In this document: positions 14,524 through 21,361 of the stretch, piece by piece
How the letters are laid out: the number at the start of each line of letters is the position of its first letter
Numbering within the stretch: position 1 is the stretch's first letter
Assembly: GCF_007991335.1 (NCBI RefSeq)
Contig: NZ_BJYD01000016.1
Coordinates: 1-34,868 of the forward strand
DNA: 34,868 bases
From: Halobacillus faecis
GTDB lineage: Bacteria > Bacillota > Bacilli > Bacillales > Halobacillaceae
Direction: 5' to 3'
The notes under the pieces: model-generated
What the model saw: the letters and a program-made list of their open reading frames with translations, nothing else
Told to the model about the DNA's origin: nothing
Databases searched by the model: none
Made by a program: the position numbers and the translations under genes

Positions 14524-14552
14524 AATATATGACAGGTCCTCCTTCCTGTCAA
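14524..14552 (-). promoter_or_regulatory. SigA promoter of the MutS2-like leader
   Basis: On the minus strand, TTGACA (14552-14547), 17 bases, TATATT (14529-14524), with an overlapping TATAAT three to five bases further. The -35 overlaps the stop codon of the upstream hydrolase gene. GACAGG/CCTGTC (14531-14536/14545-14550) forms an inverted repeat inside the spacer, a possible operator. Confidence 0.75.
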
Positions 14553-15106
14553 CTGCTGAAAATGTGACCCAAAAGAGAGCTATCCAACGAATCTGTTCGG
14601 GCAGCTAACGATCGTTTCATGATTCTTAAGGCATTTTCATTATCTTCTTTATACTCAGAGGCTATGCCATCTTCCGGCACCCAAAGATTGTATTCCCTCA
14701 TATAAGCATCATTCGCTGTAAAAATAACGCAGATATCACCAGCTACTCCGGTCAAAATTAAGTTCTTGACCTCCAGATGGTCCAAGAGGATGCTTAACTG
14801 TGTTCCAAAAAAGCCTGAATGCTTCGGTTTAATGATAAAATAATCATCCTCATCAGGCTCCATTTGTTCAACTACAGGTTCTCCAGTCCCCTTTTTACAT
14901 TCTTCCAACAACTCAGATGCATTGTCCTGCCAAAGCCCAAAGTTGTCATTCACATAAATGACCGGCACACCTTGCTGTTTGACCTTTTTTTTGAATTCTT
15001 TTAAACGCTCGGCGACAAGAAGACTGTTTTCAAGTAGGTTTTCTCCACCATCGAAGTCCATTTTATTAATCATATCAATGATGATGAGTGCAGTATTCTG
15101 CTTCAT
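14549..15106 (-). CDS. Cysteine hydrolase, isochorismatase/nicotinamidase superfamily
   Basis: A 185-residue alpha/beta hydrolase of the isochorismatase-like family. The catalytic triad is visible: Asp11 (IIIDM), Lys95 (KPKHSGF) and Cys126 (GVAGDICV), with the cis-peptide-type GVAGD before the cysteine. It lies 9 bases downstream of the NAD synthetase gene on the same strand and must be co-transcribed with it. This favours a role in pyridine nucleotide salvage (nicotinamidase or related), but the metal-binding Asp-His-His pattern of PncA is not obvious, so the substrate is open. Confidence 0.85.
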   Translation of the reverse strand: MKQNTALIIIDMINKMDFDGGENLLENSLLVAERLKEFKKKVKQQGVPVIYVNDNFGLWQDNASELLEECKKGTGEPVVEQMEPDEDDYFIIKPKHSGFFGTQLSILLDHLEVKNLILTGVAGDICVIFTANDAYMREYNLWVPEDGIASEYKEDNENALRIMKRSLAARTDSLDSSLLGHIFSS

Positions 15107-15115
15107 TTCACGTAC

Positions 15116-15865
15116 TCACGCTCCTTTGAACCGGTTGGGTCCAGCCGGAATCTGACGCTTATGTTCGGTCTTCATGTGACGCTCCTTCAAATCCTTTTCA
15201 TCGTCAGGATCAATTTTCTCCCCTCTTAGGAAAGCATCAATCGTATCATAAGACATGCCAAGCTCTTCTTCATCCGTTTGTCCTTCCCAAAGCTCAGCGC
15301 TCGGTTTTTTATGAAGGATAGAGTCTGGCACATTCAACGTTTTGGCCATTTCCTTTACTTCTTCTTTCCTCAGGTTGATTAGAGGAACCAGATCCACGCC
15401 ACCATCTCCGTATTTCGTAAAATAACCGGTATAATCTTCTGCTGCATTATCCGTTCCAACGACAAGGTAATTGTAGTTGTTCCCTACAGCATAAAGTGTA
15501 CTCATTCGGAGTCTTGCTTGAAGATTCGCACCACCAAGCTGTGATTTATCCTCATTCCAATCACCTTTTTCTTTCAACTGGTTTTTAACGGTGTCGTAAG
15601 TCGTCTGATAGGCATCGGTTAATTCAATACCGACATAATCAAGCTCCGCCCCTTCTACGACAGCCAGAGCATCGGTTTGGTCTTCCACACCTTTATTAAT
15701 TGGCAGAATTATACCTAAAGAATTTTCAGGAAATGCCCGCTTAATCAAATACGATACTACAGCAGAGTCAATCCCACCGCTGATCCCGACCAAAAGCCCA
15801 TCGGCACCTGCTTCTTCTGTCTTCGTACGCAGCCAATCCGTCAAATACTCAATTCTCTCTTCCAT
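15116..15865 (-). CDS. nadE: Ammonia-dependent NAD+ synthetase
   Basis: A 249-residue enzyme that amidates nicotinic acid adenine dinucleotide to NAD+ using ATP and ammonia. The N-type PPi synthetase loop SGGIDSA is near residues 29-35. Further hallmarks are RMSTLYAVGN, GTDNAAEDYTGYFTKYGDGGVDLVPL and KKPSAELWEGQTDEEELG. It is somewhat shorter than the 272-residue B. subtilis NadE and resembles the compact forms. There is no glutaminase domain. Two ATGs are in frame (15871 and 15865); the second is 9 bases from GGGAG and is preferred. It is first in an operon with the isochorismatase-like hydrolase. Confidence 0.93.
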   Translation of the reverse strand: MEERIEYLTDWLRTKTEEAGADGLLVGISGGIDSAVVSYLIKRAFPENSLGIILPINKGVEDQTDALAVVEGAELDYVGIELTDAYQTTYDTVKNQLKEKGDWNEDKSQLGGANLQARLRMSTLYAVGNNYNYLVVGTDNAAEDYTGYFTKYGDGGVDLVPLINLRKEEVKEMAKTLNVPDSILHKKPSAELWEGQTDEEELGMSYDTIDAFLRGEKIDPDDEKDLKERHMKTEHKRQIPAGPNRFKGA

Positions 15866-15978
15866 GTCCATTAACTCCCTTCATTTTACAATCTAAAGAT
15901 TGCTTTCCTTTAAAAAGGAGAACATAAACCTAAAGCTCTTATAGGATAGTTATTCTACTAGGAGGTTATTAAAGCATA

Positions 15979-16133
15979 TGGCAGGATTGTGGAAAACTCG
16001 ATTTCGAGATGTTTCGGGGTTCGTTGCTGAGTTGAGCGTCAGGGGTGGCTGGGAAGCAACTCTTCCAGCTCCATCGCCTAGACACTCAACAAAAGCCTCG
16101 AAACTGAGTCTTCAACAAACGGGAGCGATAGTG
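15979..16133 (+). repeat. Foldback repeat family, copy 2
   Basis: A 155-base element. The left end TGGAAAACTCGATTTCGAG is nearly the inverse complement of the right end CTCGAAACTGAGTCTTCAA, giving a terminal inverted repeat of roughly 20 bases. Its left part matches the inverted copy at 1-80, and both ends match copy 3 at 27951-28203. A 54-codon reading frame with AGGAGG upstream crosses it (15978-16142), probably fortuitous. The remaining gap up to 16240 holds only short palindromes (CAATCTAAAGATTG at about 15889). Confidence 0.8.
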
Positions 16134-16240
16134 AAATATTAAGTGATGGATAGAGGTACGCTTATAAACAAATGACTTTTCATTTTTTCTGATTTAAGCA
16201 ATAATGTAGGATAGTGATCCTCTTGAAGGAGTGAAAGAAA

Positions 16241-16927
16241 ATGATCGAACAAGAAAAACATGTACTCGTTATTTTCCCGCATCCCGATGATGAAGCTTTT
16301 GGAGTTTCCGGGACAATTACATCCTATATAAAACAAGGAACCCCACTTACCTATGCGTGCCTTACACTTGGAGAGATGGGGCGCAATCTTGGTAAACCAA
16401 CGTTTGCAACGAGAGAGTCCCTGCCTGAAATCAGAAGAAAAGAATTGATTAAAGCTGCGGAAGCGATGGGCATTGAAGACCTCCGCATGATGGGATTGAG
16501 AGATAAGACGCTTGAATTTGAAGATGATGATGAAATGAAAGATATGGTCCGCCATTTGATTGATGAGCTTCAACCATCTTTGATCATCAGTTTTTATCCT
16601 GGCTTTGCCGTTCACCCCGACCATGAAGCGACTGCACGGGCAGTCGTCCGAGCTTTGAGGGAAATTGATGAAAAAGCTCGCCCGAAGTTTCACGCGGTAG
16701 CTTTTGCTAACGATACGGAAGAGAAGTTGGGGCAGCCTGATGTGATCAATGACATACGCTCTGTTCAAAACGAAAAGCTAGCAGCGATGAGAGCCCATAT
16801 CTCACAAACCGCGAGAATGCTCGAGATGCTCGAAGAAGGCATAAAGGTCAATGATCCCGAAGCGTTGAAATGGGTGACAAACGAACGTTTTTATACCTAT
16901 GACTGGAATAACGACAATGTCAATTAG
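16241..16927 (+). CDS. bshB2: Bacillithiol biosynthesis deacetylase BshB2
   Basis: A 228-residue LmbE/PIG-L family zinc-dependent N-deacetylase. The zinc and catalytic motif PHPDDE is at 13-18 and the second zinc ligand motif HPDH at 125-128; SFYPGFAVHPDHEATARAV is typical of the BshB2/YojG branch. It removes the acetyl group from GlcNAc-malate, or from bacillithiol S-conjugates, in the low-molecular-weight thiol pathway of Bacillaceae. GAAGGAG precedes the ATG. It is monocistronic with its own terminator. Confidence 0.9.
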   Translation: MIEQEKHVLVIFPHPDDEAFGVSGTITSYIKQGTPLTYACLTLGEMGRNLGKPTFATRESLPEIRRKELIKAAEAMGIEDLRMMGLRDKTLEFEDDDEMKDMVRHLIDELQPSLIISFYPGFAVHPDHEATARAVVRALREIDEKARPKFHAVAFANDTEEKLGQPDVINDIRSVQNEKLAAMRAHISQTARMLEMLEEGIKVNDPEALKWVTNERFYTYDWNNDNVN

Positions 16928-16960
16928 AGGGAAGCTTTAAAAAAAGCTCCCCTCTTTTTT
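16927..16960 (+). terminator. Terminator of bshB2
   Basis: GAGGG-A-AGCTTT and AAAGCT-C-CCCTC form a stem with one mismatch, followed by TTTTTT. It begins at the last base of the stop codon. Confidence 0.8.
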
Positions 16961-17084
16961 ATGAAATCGTGAAGTATTGTCACAAGATAGTCTAAAATCA
17001 AGCAAGAATGTCAAAGCTTTAGATGATATCCTGATTGTAGGTTGGCTATCAACGACTCCAATACACAGATAAAGGAGATGCCTT

Positions 17085-17834
17085 ATGAAAAAAGTATTCT
17101 TATCTATTATTTTGTTATTCGTCATGAGTGCTTGTTCTGTAAATAATAATGAGCAGGATTCTTCATCTGCAGAGGAAAATAATCAGGCGGCTGAAGTTCC
17201 AGAGGTAAAAGTGGAATTCGAGCATGAACCTCTCCCTGTAAAAGAAGAAACGACCATTCAAGCATCTGTCACCCAAGGTGGAGAACCAGTACCGGATGCA
17301 GAATATGTAGAATTTGAGATTTGGAACAGTGAAGATGGACAAGATTCATCTGAAACGTTCAAAGCACAGCATACAGAAAGCGGAGTGTACACGATCACTC
17401 ATAGCTTTGCGAAAGAAGGTACGTATCAGGTGATCGCCCATACTCAGGTAGATGACCTTCACACAATGCCTGAAACCGAGGTGGCTGTTGGACAGCAAGC
17501 AGAAGCCAGTGGACACGAGCATGGAGATGATCGTGGTAAATTCATGGTCCACTTGATGACTGAACAAAGTTTCAAAGCTGGAGAATCATCTACATTGACC
17601 ACACATATCAACCACATGGAAGAACCATTTTCTGAAGCAAGTGTGCGTTATGAAATAAGCTCTGATCAAATGGAAAAACACATGTACATTGATGCTGAAG
17701 AAAGTGAACGCGGGGAATACACGACAACCTATACCTTTCCCTCACCTGGAACGTACACGATCAACGTTCATTATGAAAAACCAGACGAGGACATTCATGG
17801 CCATCAAAAAGAAACCATTGAAGTTACCCAATAA
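17085..17834 (+). CDS. Lipoprotein with two YtkA/FixH-like domains
   Basis: A 249-residue surface lipoprotein. The signal peptide ends in MSAC with Cys17 as the lipidation site, followed by a Ser/Asn/Glu-rich linker. Two related beta-sandwich units follow (about 40-125 and 150-247), each ending in a Y-x-V/I-x-x-H or YTINVHY strand after GTY (EGTYQVIAHT and PGTYTINVHY), the pattern of YtkA-like domains. The linker between them is histidine-rich (SGHEHGDDRGK), which could bind metal. AAAGGAG precedes the ATG. The family's function is unsettled; an envelope or metal-related role is a guess. Confidence 0.8.
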   Translation: MKKVFLSIILLFVMSACSVNNNEQDSSSAEENNQAAEVPEVKVEFEHEPLPVKEETTIQASVTQGGEPVPDAEYVEFEIWNSEDGQDSSETFKAQHTESGVYTITHSFAKEGTYQVIAHTQVDDLHTMPETEVAVGQQAEASGHEHGDDRGKFMVHLMTEQSFKAGESSTLTTHINHMEEPFSEASVRYEISSDQMEKHMYIDAEESERGEYTTTYTFPSPGTYTINVHYEKPDEDIHGHQKETIEVTQ

Positions 17835-17842
17835 ATATACGA

Positions 17843-17876
17843 AAAGCCCGGAGCATATCGATATGCCCCGGGCTTT
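17843..17876. terminator. Bidirectional terminator
   Basis: AAAGCCCGG (17843-17851) with CCGGGCTTT (17868-17876), an A/C mismatch, then GCATAT/ATATGC. It lies between the YtkA lipoprotein gene and convergent typA. Confidence 0.85.
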
Positions 17877-17888
17877 CCTATTGAGTCA

Positions 17889-19730
17889 TTATACTTCTGT
17901 GTTTTGAAGCTTTTTCTTCTTCGCCATTTTCTCACGTTCGTTCTTATTCAAGTATTTTTTACGAAGACGAACATTTTCAGGTGTTACCTCGCAATATTCA
18001 TCATCATCAAGATACTCAATGGCTTCTTCAAGCGTCATTTGGCGAGTTTTCTTAATTGTGTTTGTGGTATCTTTGTTCGCTGAGCGGATGTTGGTCAAGT
18101 GCTTTTCTTTTGTAATGTTGACGGTAAGATCGTTTTCACGGTTGTGCTCACCAACAATCATTCCTTCGTACACTTCTGTACCAGGTTCAACGAAAATAGT
18201 TCCACGGTCTTCGAGGTTCATAATTCCATAAGTGGAAGCTTTCCCTTTATCAAGAGAAACCAGAACACCTTCTCGACGGCCGCCGACTTGACCTTTTACA
18301 AGTGGAGCATAGCCATCAAAGGTATGGTTCAGAATTCCATATCCGCGAGTTTGCGTCATGAACTCTGTAGAATAACCAATTAGACCACGAGATGGTACTA
18401 GGAACTCAAGACGTACTTGACCATTACCATCGTTGACCATGTCCTGCATTTCACCTTTACGGTAACCAATGGATTCCATGACCGCACCTTGGTATTCTGC
18501 AGGTGTATCAATTTGAACACGTTCTACCGGTTCACACGTTTGTCCATCGATTTCTTTCAGAATTACCTTCGGCTTGGAAAGTTGAAGCTCATACCCTTCA
18601 CGGCGCATATTTTCTACTAGGATAGAAAGGTGTAGTTCACCACGTCCTGAAACCGTAAAGGCATCCGGAGAATCTGTTGGATCGACACGCAAGCTGACAT
18701 CAGTCTCAAGCTGTGTCATCAAACGCTCTTCGATTTGACGGGACGTTACATATTTTCCTTCTCGCCCAGCAAATGGACTGTTATTGACAAGGAAGGTCAT
18801 TTGTAGTGTCGGTTCGTCAATACGAGGGATTTCCATCGCATTCTGATGTTCAGGCAGACAAACCGTTTCTCCGACGTTAATATCTTCTAAGCCAGCCAGG
18901 GCGATAATATCTCCCGCTTTTGCTTCTTCGATTTCAACACGTTTCAAACCGATGAAACCGAACAACTTGGAAACACGGAAGTTCTTCACTGATCCATCCT
19001 TCTTCATCAAGGATACTTGCTGACCTACTTTGATCGAGCCATTGAAGACACGTCCAACTCCGATACGGCCAAGATAATCATTGTAATCAAGCAACGTCAC
19101 TTGGAATTGTAATGGTTCTTCTTTTGTATCTACAGGAGCTGGGATGTTGTTCATGATCAATTTGAAAATTGGATCCATAGTTTCCTGCTGGTCCTCTGGT
19201 TCATCTCCAGAAGTTCCGTTTAGTGCAGAAGCATAAACGACAGGGAATTCCAACTGCTCATCATCTGCGCCAAGCTCGATGAACAGATCGAGAACTTCAT
19301 CGACTACCTCATCCGGGCGAGCATTCGGGCGGTCGATTTTATTCAATACGACAACCGGTGTCAATTTTTGTTCCAATGCTTTTTTCAACACAAAACGTGT
19401 TTGAGGCATACAGCCTTCATAAGCATCAACAACAAGAAGGACACCGTCCACCATCTTGAGAATACGTTCTACTTCTCCACCGAAGTCAGCGTGACCCGGG
19501 GTATCTAGAATATTTATACGCGCATCATTATAATTGATGGCGGTATTTTTGGCTAAAATCGTGATTCCGCGTTCTTTTTCCAAATCATTAGAGTCCATAG
19601 CGCGCTCATCGACATGCTCGTTATCACGGAAAGTTCCGGAATAGTGAAGCATTTGGTCGACCAATGTTGTTTTTCCGTGGTCAACGTGCGCGATGATCGC
19701 TATATTACGAATATCATCTCTGTGTTGCAT
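17889..19730 (-). CDS. typA: Ribosome-associated translational GTPase TypA/BipA
   Basis: A 613-residue EF-G-like GTPase. G1 AHVDHGKTT is at 14-22, followed by the switch region RGITILAKNTA, G3 DTPGHADF and G4 NKIDRPNARPDE. Domain II, the EF-G-like domains III and V (GRGELHLSILVENMRREGYEL, VPSRGLIGYSTEFMTQTRG) and the BipA-specific C-terminal domain then follow to the end. It supports 50S subunit assembly and growth at low temperature or under stress. A GTG at 19739 lies inside the AGAGGTG site, so the ATG at 19730 is chosen; the length then fits the family (about 612). It has an extended -10 promoter (TGTTATAAT) at about 19775-19783 on the minus strand. Confidence 0.96.
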   Translation of the reverse strand: MQHRDDIRNIAIIAHVDHGKTTLVDQMLHYSGTFRDNEHVDERAMDSNDLEKERGITILAKNTAINYNDARINILDTPGHADFGGEVERILKMVDGVLLVVDAYEGCMPQTRFVLKKALEQKLTPVVVLNKIDRPNARPDEVVDEVLDLFIELGADDEQLEFPVVYASALNGTSGDEPEDQQETMDPIFKLIMNNIPAPVDTKEEPLQFQVTLLDYNDYLGRIGVGRVFNGSIKVGQQVSLMKKDGSVKNFRVSKLFGFIGLKRVEIEEAKAGDIIALAGLEDINVGETVCLPEHQNAMEIPRIDEPTLQMTFLVNNSPFAGREGKYVTSRQIEERLMTQLETDVSLRVDPTDSPDAFTVSGRGELHLSILVENMRREGYELQLSKPKVILKEIDGQTCEPVERVQIDTPAEYQGAVMESIGYRKGEMQDMVNDGNGQVRLEFLVPSRGLIGYSTEFMTQTRGYGILNHTFDGYAPLVKGQVGGRREGVLVSLDKGKASTYGIMNLEDRGTIFVEPGTEVYEGMIVGEHNRENDLTVNITKEKHLTNIRSANKDTTNTIKKTRQMTLEEAIEYLDDDEYCEVTPENVRLRKKYLNKNEREKMAKKKKLQNTEV

Positions 19731-19774
19731 GAAGCACACACCTCTTTCGTATCACAAATTATTCAACCCTTCTA

Positions 19775-19783
19775 TTATAACAT
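19775..19783 (-). promoter_or_regulatory. Extended -10 promoter of typA
   Basis: TGTTATAAT on the minus strand about 45 bases upstream of the typA start; no convincing -35. Confidence 0.45.
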
Positions 19784-19895
19784 AGTTCTATTACCATAGA
19801 TACCAGCTTTACATATCGTTAACATCAGTAGCCTAAGTACATCTTCGTAAACAGCTAGCAGCTCCACTGTTATCATCCTACTTTTCAAGCCTGAC

Positions 19896-20026
19896 CCCCC
19901 CATTTATTCCCAGGGGGGCCAGGTACACAACATAAGGTACAACATAGAGGTGATTGCGTAAATGGTACTGGAAAGAGTACAATATAGGGCAGTTCGTACC
20001 TGGTACCAATATGTACGATTTACGCA
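19896..20026. repeat. Dense inverted-repeat region upstream of the RluA-type gene (possible REP-like element or structured RNA)
   Basis: A C6/G6 hairpin (19896-19918) is followed by CCAGGTAC (19919-19926), which pairs with GTACCTGG (19996-20003). TGCGTAAAT (19955-19963) pairs with ATTTACGCA (20018-20026). The two pairs cross, giving a pseudoknot-like order. An inner hairpin GTACT/AGTAC (19965-19969/19976-19980) has loop GGAAAG. GGTACA-AACATA occurs twice in tandem (19922-19946) and TGGTACCA is palindromic. No reading frame of interest. Confidence 0.5.
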
Positions 20027-20062
20027 CCGGGTATTCAGTAATTTAGGAAATTAGGTGTAGAA

Positions 20063-20998
20063 ATGAAAACGAAACGTATGGGGGATTGGCTTGAGGTCAT
20101 CATCCCTGATCCATGGGACGGGTTGACTATCGAAAAAATTCTGAAGAAAAAATGGAATGTACCACGAAAATTAATGCATAGTTTTCGGTCCAACAAAGAA
20201 GTGACTTTAAACAATGAGAATCCTCATTGGAAGACAGCGACAGTCAAAAGTGGCGATGTTTTACGTGTTCGGCTTTTCCGTCCGCAACCACTTGAAGTGA
20301 CGCCGACTTATATGGATATTGAAGTCATTTACGAGGATGATCATATACTGGTCGTCAATAAGCCGGCCGGCGTGTTCACGCATCCGAATACCCCGCACGA
20401 GCATGACACCCTGGTCAATGGAGTCGCTTTTTATTTTCAAATGAATGGCATTGAGGCCACCCCGAAATATGTACATCGCCTCGACCGTAATACTTCAGGT
20501 GCCATCCTTTTTGCCAAGCATGATCTCGCTGTCGCTATGTTGGGAAAAGAGCTGCAGGAGCGGAAAATCAAAAGGACGTACTTGGCATGGGCTCACGGGA
20601 AGCTGAAACCGCGTCGTGGAAAAATCGAAAAACCGATTGGAAAAGACCGCCATCATCCTGTAAGAAGACGTGTCTCACAAGGTGGCCAGCATGCAGAAAC
20701 ACATTACGAAGTCCTATCTTATGATGCCTCCCATGATGCCTCTCTTGTGAAATTACAGTTACAAACCGGCAGGACTCATCAAATTCGTGTACACCTCAGT
20801 CATATCGGACACCCGCTCCTCGGGGACGAAATGTACGGTGGAACAGGAAGCATTGATTACAAACAGGCCCTCCATGCTGCAAGGCTTACATTGATTCACC
20901 CGTTCACAGAAAAGGAAATTCAGTGTCTTGCCATGCCCGCCAGCGATTCGCCATTATTTACAAATGAACAAGTGAAGTCGTTAGACCCATCATCCTAA
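20063..20998 (+). CDS. RluA family pseudouridine synthase
   Basis: A 311-residue enzyme that isomerises uridine to pseudouridine in rRNA or tRNA. An N-terminal S4-like region (about 20-75) is followed by the catalytic domain with DDHILVVNKPAGVFTHP, the active-site motif HRLDRNTSG (Asp141), and QLQTGRTHQIRVHLSHIGHPLLGD. B. subtilis has several such paralogues (YhcT, YjbO, YlyB) and I cannot choose among them. AGGTG is spaced 6 bases before the ATG. The 5' region is unusual: a set of crossing inverted repeats ends 37 bases before the start. Confidence 0.88.
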   Translation: MKTKRMGDWLEVIIPDPWDGLTIEKILKKKWNVPRKLMHSFRSNKEVTLNNENPHWKTATVKSGDVLRVRLFRPQPLEVTPTYMDIEVIYEDDHILVVNKPAGVFTHPNTPHEHDTLVNGVAFYFQMNGIEATPKYVHRLDRNTSGAILFAKHDLAVAMLGKELQERKIKRTYLAWAHGKLKPRRGKIEKPIGKDRHHPVRRRVSQGGQHAETHYEVLSYDASHDASLVKLQLQTGRTHQIRVHLSHIGHPLLGDEMYGGTGSIDYKQALHAARLTLIHPFTEKEIQCLAMPASDSPLFTNEQVKSLDPSS

Positions 20999-21002
20999 AC
21001 AT

Positions 21003-21040
21003 AAAAGAAGCCGCTCCCGTGTGAGGAGCGGCTTCTTTTT
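21003..21040. terminator. Bidirectional terminator
   Basis: AAAGAAGCCGCTCC (21004-21017) with GGAGCGGCTTCTTT (21025-21038) and a following T run, between the RluA-type gene and the convergent dehydratase gene. Confidence 0.87.
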
Positions 21041-21342
21041 CATTTGATTAAATCATAAAGTTCGTCATATTTCACAGCACAGGAAAGGTCAAGTTCTGTA
21101 AGCCCCTTCGCATTCCAAGAAGTCAGCTTCAAGGTCACCATTTTATAGTCAATGCTGATGAATGGATGGTGTTGGATATCCTCTGAATACTCAGCGATAT
21201 GATTAACGAACTGGACGCCTGTCAGGAATTCACTAAACCGGTACCGCTTAACAATGAATTTTTCATCCGTCAGCTTCCAACCGTCTAACTGGGAAACTCG
21301 TTCTTCCTTTTCTTCTTGTGGGATTAACTTTTCCTCCATCAT
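21040..21342 (-). CDS. 4a-hydroxytetrahydrobiopterin (pterin-4a-carbinolamine) dehydratase
   Basis: A 100-residue protein of the PCD/PhhB/DCoH family. The signature around the active site is visible as HIAEYSEDIQHHPFISIDYKMVTLKLTSWNAKGLTELD, with paired histidines after the acidic residue. In animals and pseudomonads it recycles the pterin cofactor of aromatic amino acid hydroxylases. No hydroxylase is in the window, so here it may handle a stray pterin or folate damage product. It begins 19 bases after the M3 peptidase gene on the same strand (GGAGGAG site), so they share a transcript. Confidence 0.85.
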   Translation of the reverse strand: MMEEKLIPQEEKEERVSQLDGWKLTDEKFIVKRYRFSEFLTGVQFVNHIAEYSEDIQHHPFISIDYKMVTLKLTSWNAKGLTELDLSCAVKYDELYDLIK

Positions 21343-21361
21343 TCACTCCTCCTTCTTTTAA

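Noticed and set aside
15978-16142. 54-codon ORF with an AGGAGG-like site crossing repeat copy 2
   Set aside because: It lies almost wholly within the foldback repeat; the frame is not kept in copies 1 and 3, so it is probably fortuitous.
16139-16768. 209-residue frame antisense to bshB2
   Set aside because: bshB2 on the other strand has clear zinc-site motifs; the antisense frame has no recognisable domain.
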